64,000 bases of DNA, taken from Shewanella sp. AS1 (lineage in GTDB: Bacteria > Pseudomonadota > Gammaproteobacteria > Enterobacterales > Shewanellaceae). The notes below the pieces were generated by a model. The model saw nothing but the letters and a program-made list of their open reading frames with translations, was not told where the DNA came from and ran no database searches. Shown here piece by piece: positions 29,691 through 38,296 of this stretch; positions within the stretch are counted from its first letter, which is position 1, and each line of letters starts with the position of its first letter. The position numbers were made by a program, and so were the translations under genes. Location: the NCBI RefSeq assembly GCF_021412565.1, contig NZ_JAKCLJ010000006.1, positions 62,001-126,000 on the forward strand, given 5' to 3'.

Positions 29691-31010
29691 TTACAGCACC
29701 ATGGCGGCTATCCAGCCAAACACTAACAGTGGAATGTTGTAGTGAATAAAGGTTGGGATCACGCTGTCGCGAATATGATCGTGCTGGCCATCGGCATTCA
29801 GACCAGCGGTGGGGCCTAAGGTCGAATCGGAAGCTGGCGAACCTGCGTCACCTAAGGCTGCGGCCGTGCCGACCAGGGCAATCGTGGCTGGAATTGAGAA
29901 ACCAAAGCTTATCGCCAGTGGAACATAGATAGTGGCGATAATGGGAATGGTTGAAAACGATGAGCCAATACCCATGGTGATCAACAGACCGACCAGCAGC
30001 ATTAAGAACGCAGCTAAGGCCTGATTGTTGCCAATCAGATGAGACAAGGACTCAACCAGAGTGGCGACATCACCGGTTTCTTTGACCACAGCGGCAAAGC
30101 CGGCGGCAGCTATCATGATAAAGCCGATATTGGCCATCATGCGCACCCCTTGGTTAAAGATATCCTGATCGGCAACATGCTTAAGCGCGCCAGAGAAGCT
30201 GAAGATAATAAAGCCAATCAAGGCGCCGAAAATCATCGAATCGGTATAAAGCTGTACCACTAGGGTGGCCACAATAGCGATGAGGGCGATGGTGATGTTG
30301 CGTGGGTTGAGCTTCTCTTCCGGCTCTGCTGCTAAAATCACCTCTTCTTCATAATCCCTTGGCTTACGGTAGCTGATAAATACCGCGACCAATAAACCTA
30401 AGATCATGCCAATTGCGGGAATGAGCATGGCGCCAGGAATTTGCTCTCTAACGGCGTTAAGGTCGTTGCTGTTAAGGTTCGCCAGCAAGATGTCGTTGAG
30501 GAAGATGCCACCAAAACCGATAGGCAAAATCATATAAGTGGTGACTAAGCCGAAGGTGAGCACACAGGCGACCAGGCGACGGTCCATACGCAGTTTTGAC
30601 ATCACATGCAGCAGAGGCGGGATCAAAATTGGGATAAAGGCGATATGGATAGGTAATACGTTTTGTGATGCAATTGACATCAGAAGAATGGCAAACAGCA
30701 ATATCCAGCGCACTCGAGTGATATTGGTCTGGTTTTCCTCTTGGCCTAGCTGTGAGATCACCTTGCGCGAAATCAAAGTCGTTAGACCCGAGTGCGAGAG
30801 GGCAACGGCAAAGGCGCCGAGCAGTGCATAGCTCAGCGCAATTTGAGCACCACCGCCAAGGCCGGTATTAAAGGCGTCGATAGTATGTTGAAGATCCAGG
30901 CCACCAATTAAGCCGGCCACGAGCGCACTGACTGTGAGTGCGATAACTACATTTACCCGAGCCAAGCTTAATCCCAGCATCAGGCAAACAGCAATAACGA
31001 CTGCATTCAT
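29691..31010 (-). CDS. Na+/H+ antiporter family transporter (YuiF-like)
   Basis: 439 residues and about eleven membrane segments. The N-terminal NhaC/YuiF-type domain is recognised from [21 protein letters not shown] (seen as [14 protein letters not shown]) and the later [20 protein letters not shown] and [19 protein letters not shown] segments, where the conserved GDAGSPxSDS motif marks the family. Members of this group have been described as Na+/H+ antiporters and, in Bacillus, as amino acid transporters, so the substrate here is not certain. It is monocistronic and converges on upp. Confidence 0.87.
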   Translation of the reverse strand: MNAVVIAVCLMLGLSLARVNVVIALTVSALVAGLIGGLDLQHTIDAFNTGLGGGAQIALSYALLGAFAVALSHSGLTTLISRKVISQLGQEENQTNITRVRWILLFAILLMSIASQNVLPIHIAFIPILIPPLLHVMSKLRMDRRLVACVLTFGLVTTYMILPIGFGGIFLNDILLANLNSNDLNAVREQIPGAMLIPAIGMILGLLVAVFISYRKPRDYEEEVILAAEPEEKLNPRNITIALIAIVATLVVQLYTDSMIFGALIGFIIFSFSGALKHVADQDIFNQGVRMMANIGFIMIAAAGFAAVVKETGDVATLVESLSHLIGNNQALAAFLMLLVGLLITMGIGSSFSTIPIIATIYVPLAISFGFSIPATIALVGTAAALGDAGSPASDSTLGPTAGLNADGQHDHIRDSVIPTFIHYNIPLLVFGWIAAMVL

Positions 31011-31321
31011 ATCGATTCTTTCTGACTAAATATTAAATGTTAAAAGACTATTTTTGACAGTATTTGTATCCCTTGTCCAGCTAATATAAGTTTTGCATCG
31101 AAATAACTGGTGTATTAGCGAACAGTATTTTACTTTTCAGTAAAATTGCGATCTGTAACTGCTTCATAATCGGCTTTACTGCACGCTTATTGGGCAAATA
31201 CCCCTGTATTAGCCAAAAAAGGTGACAAAGGTCGCAAATCGCTTGTATCTGCTCAGTGACTCCTTATAATGATTTTGTTTCAAAATTCGAAGCTTTTTCA
31301 ATCCATAGATGGAGATATAAA
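31011..31321. promoter_or_regulatory. Intergenic region between the divergent antiporter and peroxiredoxin genes
   Basis: About 310 bases holding both promoters. No gene or strong hairpin is evident. The frame upstream of 31322 that is open back to 31256 lacks a ribosome binding site and is not part of the peroxiredoxin. Confidence 0.4.
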
Positions 31322-31927
31322 ATGAGCGTATTAGTAGGCCGTCCGGCTCCTGATTTTACTGCTGCAGCTGTTCTTGGTAATGGTGAAATTGTCGATAGCT
31401 TTAACCTAAGCGAAGCAATTAAAGGTAAGCCAACAGTCGTCTTTTTCTACCCACTTGATTTTACTTTCGTTTGCCCATCTGAATTGATCGCCTTTGATCA
31501 CCGTATGGAAGAATTCAAAAAGCGCGGTGTTGAAGTGATCGGTGTTTCTATCGACTCTCAATTTACTCACAATGCATGGCGTAACACCCCAGTAGAAAAA
31601 GGTGGTATTGGCCATGTTCAATACACACTAGTTGCTGACGTTAAGCATGACATCTGTAAAGCATACGATGTTGAGCATCCAGAAGCCGGTGTGGCTTTCC
31701 GTGGTTCTTTCTTGATCGACAAAGAAGGCATGGTACGTCATCAGGTCGTTAACGATCTGCCACTAGGTCGTAACGTAGATGAGATGCTACGTATGATCGA
31801 TGCACTGCAATTCCATGAAGAGCATGGTGATGTATGTCCAGCGGGTTGGGAAAAAGGTGACAAAGGTATGAATGCAAGTCCAGACGGCGTTGCGTCTTAC
31901 CTGACTGAAAATGCTGCTGAGCTGTAA
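31322..31927 (+). CDS. Typical 2-Cys peroxiredoxin (AhpC/Prx1 type)
   Basis: 201 residues from ATG 31322 (MSVLVGRPAPDFTAAAV), with GGAGAT upstream. It reduces H2O2 and organic peroxides with thioredoxin or AhpF as electron source. The peroxidatic Cys51 is in FTFVCPSE, and the resolving Cys172 is in GDVCPAGW near the C-terminus, as in Prx1-class dimers. The GGIGHVQYTL segment (GGLG-like) and a C-terminal tail suggest a sensitive, over-oxidisable form. No ahpF or reductase is adjacent. Confidence 0.95.
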   Translation: MSVLVGRPAPDFTAAAVLGNGEIVDSFNLSEAIKGKPTVVFFYPLDFTFVCPSELIAFDHRMEEFKKRGVEVIGVSIDSQFTHNAWRNTPVEKGGIGHVQYTLVADVKHDICKAYDVEHPEAGVAFRGSFLIDKEGMVRHQVVNDLPLGRNVDEMLRMIDALQFHEEHGDVCPAGWEKGDKGMNASPDGVASYLTENAAEL

Positions 31928-31954
31928 TCGAGAGATTTAGCTTTTAGCTTAAGA

Positions 31955-31988
31955 GCTGTGCTTACTTAATGTAAGCGCAGCTTTTTTA
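31955..31988 (+). terminator. Rho-independent terminator after the peroxiredoxin gene
   Basis: GCTGTGCTTAC and GTAAGCGCAGC pair (one G-T) around a TTAAT loop, then T7. Confidence 0.9.
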
Positions 31989-32091
31989 TGCCTGTTACTC
32001 ATTTGAATGCCAGCGCTTAGCGTTTTTATGTCAGCGTGTAGCGTTTATATGTTAGCGACGAAGGAATGACTCTACACATTTGTTTGTTTCG

Positions 32092-32781
32092 CTATTCGCT
32101 TTTACTGCCAGTGCCAGTGCCAGTGCCAGAGTTATCACTGGTTGCTTCACTCAACATGGGCCAGCCACCTAAGGTTTTCCAGCGATTGACTATGTAGCAA
32201 AACAGCTCTGCGGTGCGCTCAGTATCGTATAGCGCCGAATGCGCTTCTTTATTGTCGAACTCGATCCCCGCAATTCGACAGGCTTGTGCCAGTACAGTAT
32301 GACCCACGGAGAGTCCCGACAGGGCAGCGGTATCGAAGGTGGCAAAAGGATGGAAAGGCGTGCGTTTCAGGCCGTTGCGTTCAATTGCCTGAGTGACAAA
32401 TCCATGATCGAATGCCGCATTATGGGCCACGATAATACTGCGATGGCAGTCGGCAGCTTTCTGGGCTTTCTTGACCTCTTTAAAAATCTCTAAAAAAGCC
32501 TCTTTCTCGGTAACTGCGCCGCGCAGCGGATTGCTTGGGTCTATGCCATTAAAAGCCAGGGCCTCGGGTTCGAGATTGGCTCCTTCGAACGGTTCAATAT
32601 GATAATGCAGTGTTTTGTCCAGCACTAAGAACCCTTGCTCATCCATCTTCAACAGGGTGACGGCAATTTCAAGCAACGCATCGGTTTGGGCATTAAAACC
32701 TGCAGTTTCGACATCAATGACTACAGGAAAATAGCCTCTAAATCTGTGTTTCAATTTGTTCGCGTTGCAAATCTCAGTCAT
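32092..32781 (-). CDS. rnt: Ribonuclease T
   Basis: About 229 residues from ATG 32781 ([19 protein letters not shown]), with GGA seven bases upstream; further starts at 32787 and 32793 are in frame. RNase T is a 3'-5' exonuclease that trims the 3' ends of tRNA and other stable RNAs. The DEDD catalytic residues are in DVETAG (Asp23, Glu25), [10 protein letters not shown] and [10 protein letters not shown]. The C-terminus carries a short Gly-Thr repeat encoded by a 6-base tandem repeat. Four tRNA-Lys genes, natural substrates, lie 10 kb away. Confidence 0.95.
   Translation of the reverse strand: MTEICNANKLKHRFRGYFPVVIDVETAGFNAQTDALLEIAVTLLKMDEQGFLVLDKTLHYHIEPFEGANLEPEALAFNGIDPSNPLRGAVTEKEAFLEIFKEVKKAQKAADCHRSIIVAHNAAFDHGFVTQAIERNGLKRTPFHPFATFDTAALSGLSVGHTVLAQACRIAGIEFDNKEAHSALYDTERTAELFCYIVNRWKTLGGWPMLSEATSDNSGTGTGTGSKSE
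32106..32129. repeat. Hexanucleotide tandem repeat in the end of rnt
   Basis: Four uninterrupted TGCCAG units (plus strand) encode the (Gly-Thr)n tail of RNase T. Unit number changes would lengthen the tail without shifting frame. Confidence 0.9.
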
Positions 32782-32924
32782 CAACATATCCAAAATAGTG
32801 AGCAGGTGGGTATTATGAAGTATCGGCTATACGCTGTCATGTTCGATTGATGAATATATAGGCTAAAGGAATAGCAAAATAGGCCGATAGGGGTAAGTAA
32901 CGTTATTTCGGAGAGTAATGCTTT

Positions 32925-33806
32925 ATGGGCATGAGGGTGCTATTAGCTATCGCATTGTGTTTAGGTATAGGTATGTCGATGACAGTTCAGGCTGAGCTAC
33001 GTCATTATGTGGCATCTTTAGAGCAGTCCCAGTGGCATCTTAGTGATAATACGCCGATCCTGTGTCAATTGGAGCATGAAATTCCCTCCTATGGGAAAGC
33101 CATTTTTAGCAGCCGTGCGGGTAAAGAGCATGATCTGAATTTTACCTTAGATATGTGGGTCAAACCCGATGCGGTGACAGATGCCAAACTGATGAGCATG
33201 GCACCGCCTTGGCGCCCTGGTGTTAAGGCCAGATCCATTACGAACCTGACTTATCAGAAATATTTTAATGGTGAGGTGCCGAAAAACGCCGCCTGGTCGA
33301 TGCTCAATGAGTTAGAGCGGGGGATGCAGCCGACCTTTTATTATGAGGATTGGTATAATCGTGCCGACAAAGTGACAGTGGGTCTGTCAGCGGCCAACTT
33401 CAGACGCAAGTACAATGATTTTCGCTCCTGTTTGGCTAATCTGTTGCCCTACAGCTTTGAGGATATCGCCTTTACTGTATTGACCTATGAGTTTGGCGGC
33501 GCGCAGCTCACCCGCTCATCCAAGGCGCAAATTGCCAAGGTTAAGCAATACCTCGCTTACGATCCCGAGGTGGAGCTGGTGTTGGTGGATGCCTATACCG
33601 ACAGTTATGGTGGCAGAAGCGTCAATGACAAGATGTCAGAGAAGCGGGCTCAATCGATTAAAAATCTGTTCGTGGATGCTGGTATACCACAGGAAAGGAT
33701 CTTGACTGCAGGTCATGGCGAGCGTCGTCATGTGGCATCCAATGCGACTATAGATGAGCGTAGTCGCAACCGTCGTGTGGTGATCCGCTTGAGTAAGCCT
33801 CTTTAA
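32925..33806 (+). CDS. motY: Sodium-type flagellar motor protein MotY
   Basis: 293 residues with a Sec signal peptide (cleavage near VQAEL). It follows Vibrio MotY along its length: RHYVASLEQSQWHL, LCQLEHEIPSYGKAIFSSRA, the MAPPWRPG motif, YSFEDIAFTVL in the linker, then a peptidoglycan-binding OmpA-like C-terminal domain (VLVDAYTDSYGG, LSEKRAQS-like MSEKRAQSI, RSRNRRVVIRL). MotY forms the T-ring under the basal body that holds the Na+-driven MotAB/PomAB stators. No other flagellar gene is in the window, which is normal for motY. The start at 32925 is preceded by GGAGAG. Confidence 0.95.
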   Translation: MGMRVLLAIALCLGIGMSMTVQAELRHYVASLEQSQWHLSDNTPILCQLEHEIPSYGKAIFSSRAGKEHDLNFTLDMWVKPDAVTDAKLMSMAPPWRPGVKARSITNLTYQKYFNGEVPKNAAWSMLNELERGMQPTFYYEDWYNRADKVTVGLSAANFRRKYNDFRSCLANLLPYSFEDIAFTVLTYEFGGAQLTRSSKAQIAKVKQYLAYDPEVELVLVDAYTDSYGGRSVNDKMSEKRAQSIKNLFVDAGIPQERILTAGHGERRHVASNATIDERSRNRRVVIRLSKPL

Positions 33807-33862
33807 GGCACAATCCTCTCTAGGTTACATTCCACTCTAGTAACTAATTAAGATACGTTAAG

Positions 33863-33887
33863 AGCCCGGCAGATGCTGGGCTTTTTG
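33863..33887 (+). terminator. Rho-independent terminator after motY
   Basis: AGCCCGGC / GCTGGGCT stem with a short loop followed by T5, 57 bases behind the stop. Confidence 0.85.
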
Positions 33888-33906
33888 TTGGTGACATTTA
33901 TTTAAG

Positions 33907-34111
33907 GTAAAAAAAAGAGCCCACTTAAGTGATTAAGTGGGCCGCAAAATAAGTAATTGCAATCAACAAATTGAAGGAAGAAATTAAGCATAAGAACCAG
34001 GGATGAATTCACGTGCCAGGCACATGATTTCGCGTGTTCCTGTTTTCAAATCATAGTCGGTAAAATTACATAGTCGGCAAAGTTACATCGACTAGACACT
34101 TCCTGAAAACG
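33907..34111 (-). ncRNA. Candidate small minus-strand transcript (sRNA or micro-ORF RNA)
   Basis: A roughly 205-base transcript is predicted from the promoter at 34118-34145 to a strong hairpin at 33919-33942 (GCCCACTTAA/TTAAGTGGGC, GTGA loop) that is followed on the minus strand by a T-rich run (33907-33918). Inside it are two consecutive start-stop pairs (ATGTAA), then ATGATTTGA, within two near-copies of GACTATGTAAYTTTRCC, and then a short frame ending in CLAREFIPGSYA. No longer gene fits. It could be a regulatory RNA or encode a tiny peptide; I do not recognise it. It lies in the gap between motY and the prolyl oligopeptidase. Confidence 0.5.
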
Positions 34112-34117
34112 AGGCTC

Positions 34118-34145
34118 ATTATAGTGGGCTCTCTTTTTAACACAA
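34118..34145 (-). promoter_or_regulatory. Sigma70-type promoter of the small minus-strand transcript
   Basis: On the minus strand TTGTGT (34145-34140), a 16-base spacer and a perfect TATAAT (34123-34118). The spacer contains AGAGCCCACT, which is the same sequence as the arm of the terminator hairpin about 210 bases further on in the opposite orientation. Confidence 0.6.
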
Positions 34146-34435
34146 ACTAGAAAAAATACTATTTTGGATTAGTAAAACTAATGATTTAATGGGCACGGTT
34201 TATCGTCAAATTCAGTTATTTTATAAGTTTACGATGAGTTAAGCACTTTTTGTGCATAAACTGACGTTTTATTAATTTATCTATGTTGTTTTTTTATTAA
34301 CAAACGGGTTTTATTTAAATGTTATTGAATATTTCTAGCCCATTGCGCGGTTTTTTTTTACTTGTATAGTAGAGCGTTATGAGCGGTAGCTCACAGAAAG
34401 GTTAGGAATAATAACTTGATACTAGGATAGGTTAG

Positions 34436-36580
34436 ATGCTTCTAAAAACGTTAATCAATAAGCCATTCTTGTTAGCCAGTTTTTCACTGGCACTGGTGGG
34501 GTGTCAGCACAATCTGACATCACCCGATACCACACAGACTTCGACGCCACAGGGCGTAACAGAAACCATTCACGGCGTTGAAGTTTCTGATCCTTATCGT
34601 TATTTAGAGCAGGATAATGAAGTCACTCAGGCCTGGGTTAAACAACAGCAACAGGCTGGGCAGGATTATCTCGCCCAAATCGAAAATAAACAGGCGATTG
34701 TCGAGCGCATTACTCAGCTATGGAATTATGAAAAAATTTCAGCGCCCATGGAGTACGGTAGTAATACTTTTTATTATCGAAACGATGGCCTGCAGGCGCA
34801 ATCTGTACTCTATGTCAAAACCAAAGATGGCAAAGAGAAAGTGGTACTGGATCCCAACCAGCTCTCAACCGATGGCACAGTGGCATTAAGCGGTGTTTCT
34901 ATCAGCAACGATGGTAAGACTATCGCCTATGGTGTGTCTAAGTCGGGTTCTGATTGGCAGCAGTGGCAGTTTGTCGATGTCGCCAGTGGTAACAAACTGC
35001 TTGATGAACTGAAATGGATTAAATTTTCTAGTGCGCAGTGGACCAAAGACAACCAAGGTGTTTTCTATTCCCGCTACGATGCTCCCGAGGGGGGTAACCT
35101 GCTAGCCGATGTGAACTTCAATCAGAAAGTCTATTTCCATAAGCTAGGCACGTCTCAATCTGAAGACCAACTGATTTATGAGCGCCCACAGAATAAAGAT
35201 TGGGGTTTCTATTCAACGGTGAGCGATAAAGGGGATTATCTACTGATCTCCGTCTCGCTGGGAACCGACAGCCGTAATCGCTTTTTCTATAAGTCGCTGA
35301 CCGATAAGAATGCACAGGTCGTTGAGCTGATTGCCGATCTGGAAGCCGAATATAGCTTCCTAGGCAACGACAAGTCAGTGTTCTACTTCAAGACAGATCT
35401 CGATGCACCTAATGGCAAGGTGATCGCCATTAACGTCAATCAGCCGGATAAAGCGAACTGGAAAACCATTATTCCTGAATCGAGCGATCCTATTGCGGGT
35501 ATCTCTATCATCAATGATCACTTAGTGGTGAGTTATTTACACGATGTGTTAGGTCAGTTGTCTATCTTCAGCATGAACGGGGTTAAACGTCAGGATGTCA
35601 CCTTGCCGGGTAAAGGCAAGGTAGCCGGTCCTTACGGTAAGCGTTCAAAAGATTACTTCTATTACACCTTCAACAGTTATGTACAGGCAGAAACCACCTA
35701 CAAGTTTGATTTCAAGAGCAATAAATCGACACTGTACGCTAAACCTAAGGTGTCATTTAACCCGGACGACTATGTCTCTGAGCAGGTGTTTTACCAGAGC
35801 AAGGATGGGACTCGCGTGCCTATGATGATCTCCTATAAAAAAGGGGTGAAGCTAGACGGTAACAATCCAACTTTGCTATACGCCTACGGCGGTTTCTCCA
35901 TCTCACTGACGCCACGTTTTAGTCCGGCCAATATCGCCTGGATGGACATGGGCGGTATCTATGCCGTGCCAAACCTTCGTGGTGGCGCCGAGTATGGTGA
36001 AAGCTGGCATCAGGCAGGTACTTTCGATAAGAAACAAAATGTGTTTGATGATTATTATGCCGCCGCGCAGTACCTGATCGATAACAACTACACCAATAGC
36101 AGCAAACTGGGGGCCTATGGCCGAAGTAATGGTGGCTTGTTGATGGGGGCCGCGTTAACCCAGCGCCCGGATCTGTTTGCCGCAGTGTTACCGGCAGTTG
36201 GCGTGCTGGACATGTTGCGCTTCCACAAATTCACCATTGGTTGGGCCTGGACCAGTGAATATGGCAGTGCCGATAATGCCGAGCAGTTCCCTGCGCTATT
36301 GGCCTACTCGCCTTACCACAATATTCAGGAGCGCGAATACCCGGCCACTATGGTGATGACGGCGGATCATGATGATCGCGTTGTGCCTCTGCACAGCTTC
36401 AAATTTGCCGCCCTGTTACAGGACAGGCAAACTGGTGATGAGCCAATCATCATGCGTATCGAGTCTAAGGCAGGTCACGGTGCGGGCAAGCCAACAGCGA
36501 TGAAGATAGATGAGTTTGCCGATATCTATAGCTTCCTGTGGCACAGTTTCGGACTGACTGTACCGGCTAAGATAAACTAG
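34436..36580 (+). CDS. Prolyl oligopeptidase family serine peptidase (S9A), lipoprotein
   Basis: 714 residues. The N-terminal signal peptide ends at VGCQ, a lipobox, so the protein is probably a periplasmic lipoprotein. Residues about 40-430 form the beta-propeller (opening DPYRYLEQDNEVTQAWVKQQ, an S9A N-terminal signature). The C-terminal alpha/beta-hydrolase domain has the triad: Ser564 in GRSNGGLL, Asp about 647 in DHDDRVVP and His681 in KAGHGAG. It cleaves short peptides after proline. The gene is alone, with a long AT-rich upstream region (34146-34435) where I see no other gene. Confidence 0.94.
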   Translation: MLLKTLINKPFLLASFSLALVGCQHNLTSPDTTQTSTPQGVTETIHGVEVSDPYRYLEQDNEVTQAWVKQQQQAGQDYLAQIENKQAIVERITQLWNYEKISAPMEYGSNTFYYRNDGLQAQSVLYVKTKDGKEKVVLDPNQLSTDGTVALSGVSISNDGKTIAYGVSKSGSDWQQWQFVDVASGNKLLDELKWIKFSSAQWTKDNQGVFYSRYDAPEGGNLLADVNFNQKVYFHKLGTSQSEDQLIYERPQNKDWGFYSTVSDKGDYLLISVSLGTDSRNRFFYKSLTDKNAQVVELIADLEAEYSFLGNDKSVFYFKTDLDAPNGKVIAINVNQPDKANWKTIIPESSDPIAGISIINDHLVVSYLHDVLGQLSIFSMNGVKRQDVTLPGKGKVAGPYGKRSKDYFYYTFNSYVQAETTYKFDFKSNKSTLYAKPKVSFNPDDYVSEQVFYQSKDGTRVPMMISYKKGVKLDGNNPTLLYAYGGFSISLTPRFSPANIAWMDMGGIYAVPNLRGGAEYGESWHQAGTFDKKQNVFDDYYAAAQYLIDNNYTNSSKLGAYGRSNGGLLMGAALTQRPDLFAAVLPAVGVLDMLRFHKFTIGWAWTSEYGSADNAEQFPALLAYSPYHNIQEREYPATMVMTADHDDRVVPLHSFKFAALLQDRQTGDEPIIMRIESKAGHGAGKPTAMKIDEFADIYSFLWHSFGLTVPAKIN

Positions 36581-36781
36581 ACCCGCCCTAAAACAGGTCG
36601 ACTTTATCAAAAAGTGCCGATCAAATAGTCACTCAAAGGCCAGATGCGTTTTGCTCTGGCCTTTTTCATTAAGAAACATTTATCAAAATCCCAAGGCTTG
36701 TGGCCGCTACAGCCATTCACAATTGCTTACGCTCTAGGTATAGTAGGCCTTTGTTTTAGCTTATCTAGGTATTTTGTATCT

Positions 36782-37180
36782 ATGTTTCGTTGGCCCATAA
36801 CTGTCTATTACGAAGATACCGATGCCGGCGGTGTGGTGTATCACTCTAACTATCTCAATTTCTTTGAACGGGCACGTACCGAGTGGCTCAAGAATATGGG
36901 AGTGAAACAGACTCAGTTGTTAGCTGATGATATCGCCTTTGTGGTCAAAAATGCGGAGGTGGATTTTAAGGTCGCCGCACGTTTTGAGCAGGACCTTTAT
37001 GTTGAATCTGAGGTCACAGAGATCAAGAAAGCCTCACTGGTATTTAGCCAGCGATTAGTTGATGATGTGGGTTTGGTCTATTGCCAGGCTCAGATCCTCG
37101 TTGCATGTGTTGCCTTGTCACGCATGAGACCGAGGGCGATTCCCCAAAATATTGTTCAGGAGTTTAACGTTGGAAGCTGA
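36782..37180 (+). CDS. ybgC: Acyl-CoA thioesterase YbgC
   Basis: About 132 residues from ATG 36782 (MFRWPITVYYEDTDAGG); the open frame extends back to 36644 but that part has no similarity to the family and would double the lead. Hot-dog fold thioesterase with the catalytic Asp in YEDTDAGGVVYHSNYL and the following FFERARTEWL. In E. coli YbgC binds acyl carrier protein and acts on short or long acyl-CoA near the phospholipid machinery. It is the first gene of tol-pal, as in most gammaproteobacteria, and overlaps tolQ by 11 bases. Confidence 0.93.
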   Translation: MFRWPITVYYEDTDAGGVVYHSNYLNFFERARTEWLKNMGVKQTQLLADDIAFVVKNAEVDFKVAARFEQDLYVESEVTEIKKASLVFSQRLVDDVGLVYCQAQILVACVALSRMRPRAIPQNIVQEFNVGS

Positions 37181-37859
37181 TATTTCTTTTATTGGATTGT
37201 TCTTACAGGCGAGTTTACTGGTTAAATTCGTCATGCTGACGCTGTTGGCATTATCAGTGGTTTCATGGGCCGTGATCCTTCAGCGTAAAAAGCTGTTAGC
37301 AACGGCGAGAGAACGCTCGCTCAAGTTTGAAGATAAATTCTGGTCAGGGGTCGATCTGAACAAACTCTATAAAGAGTTATCGGCCAGACAAGAGGGGAAC
37401 ACCGGGCTTGAAAACCTGTTTTACAGCGGATTTAAAGAGTATGCCCGATTAAGTAATTTAAGTGGCAAGGTGCCTAGCGCCGTGATGGATGGTACCTATC
37501 GCGCTATGCGCGTTTCACTATCCCGTGAAATGGAGAAGCTCGAAACCAATCTGCCGCTGCTGGCTACTATTGGCTCAACCAGTCCTTATATCGGCCTGTT
37601 TGGTACAGTTTGGGGGATCATGAACTCCTTTATCGCCCTAGGTGCGGTAGAAAATGCGACCCTTGCCATGGTAGCGCCCGGTATTGCCGAGGCACTTATC
37701 GCTACCGCCATGGGTCTGTTTGCGGCGATTCCTGCCGTTATCGCTTATAACCGCTTCTCTACCCAAGTCGATAAAATCGAGATGACCTACGCCAACTTTA
37801 TGGAGGAGTTCTCCAGTATCTTGCATCGTCAGGCCTATAGCGATAAGGAAGCGGTGTAA
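37170..37859 (+). CDS. tolQ: Tol-Pal system protein TolQ
   Basis: 229 residues beginning at TTG 37170 (EADISFIGLFLQASLLVKFVM), the only start with a good ribosome binding site (AGGAG seven bases upstream, inside ybgC). TolQ is the inner-membrane proton-channel subunit that with TolR energises TolA. Three membrane segments are visible: about 10-30, then SPYIGLFGTVWGIMNSF and IAEALIATAMGLFAAIPAV near 130-190, the conserved TolQ/ExbB/MotA channel helices. The stop overlaps tolR (TAATG). Confidence 0.96.
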   Translation: MEADISFIGLFLQASLLVKFVMLTLLALSVVSWAVILQRKKLLATARERSLKFEDKFWSGVDLNKLYKELSARQEGNTGLENLFYSGFKEYARLSNLSGKVPSAVMDGTYRAMRVSLSREMEKLETNLPLLATIGSTSPYIGLFGTVWGIMNSFIALGAVENATLAMVAPGIAEALIATAMGLFAAIPAVIAYNRFSTQVDKIEMTYANFMEEFSSILHRQAYSDKEAV

Positions 37860-38293
37860 TGCAGCAAGGTTATCAACGTAAGCGTCGGCGGCCCGTTGCT
37901 GAGATCAACGTTGTGCCTTACATAGACGTGATGTTGGTGCTCTTGATCATCTTCATGGTGACAGCGCCAATTGTGACCCAAGGGGTGAAGGTGGATCTGC
38001 CACAGGGTGAGGCCGAGGCGTTACCGGCTGACAGCAAGCCGCCCGTGGTGGCGTCCATCGATGCCGATGGTGATTATTACCTAGATGTGGGCGGCAGCGG
38101 CTCTAAAGAGACCTTAGATCTGGAAGAGGTGGCAGTTCGCGTGGGCGCCATTATTCAGCTCGAACCTGAGCGCCCGGTCGTGGTCAAGGCCGACAGACAC
38201 ATTCCCTATGAGAAAGTGATCCAGCTTATGGTGAGTTTGCAAGGGGCTGGTGTGCCATCGGTTGGTTTGATGACAGATTCACCGGAGGAGTAA
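37859..38293 (+). CDS. tolR: Tol-Pal system protein TolR
   Basis: 144 residues. One N-terminal membrane segment with the essential Asp in VVPYIDVMLVLLIIFMV, followed by a periplasmic domain (KVDLPQGEAEAL; VVVKADRHIPYEKVIQLM). TolR binds peptidoglycan and couples proton flow to the movement of TolA. It overlaps tolQ by one base and is followed by tolA after 3 bases. Confidence 0.96.
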   Translation: MQQGYQRKRRRPVAEINVVPYIDVMLVLLIIFMVTAPIVTQGVKVDLPQGEAEALPADSKPPVVASIDADGDYYLDVGGSGSKETLDLEEVAVRVGAIIQLEPERPVVVKADRHIPYEKVIQLMVSLQGAGVPSVGLMTDSPEE

Positions 38294-38296
38294 CGG

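Noticed and set aside
36644..36781. N-terminal extension of ybgC
   Set aside because: The first 46 codons lack similarity to YbgC, and the hot-dog domain begins right at ATG 36782; the extension covers the region between the terminated upstream gene and the tol operon.
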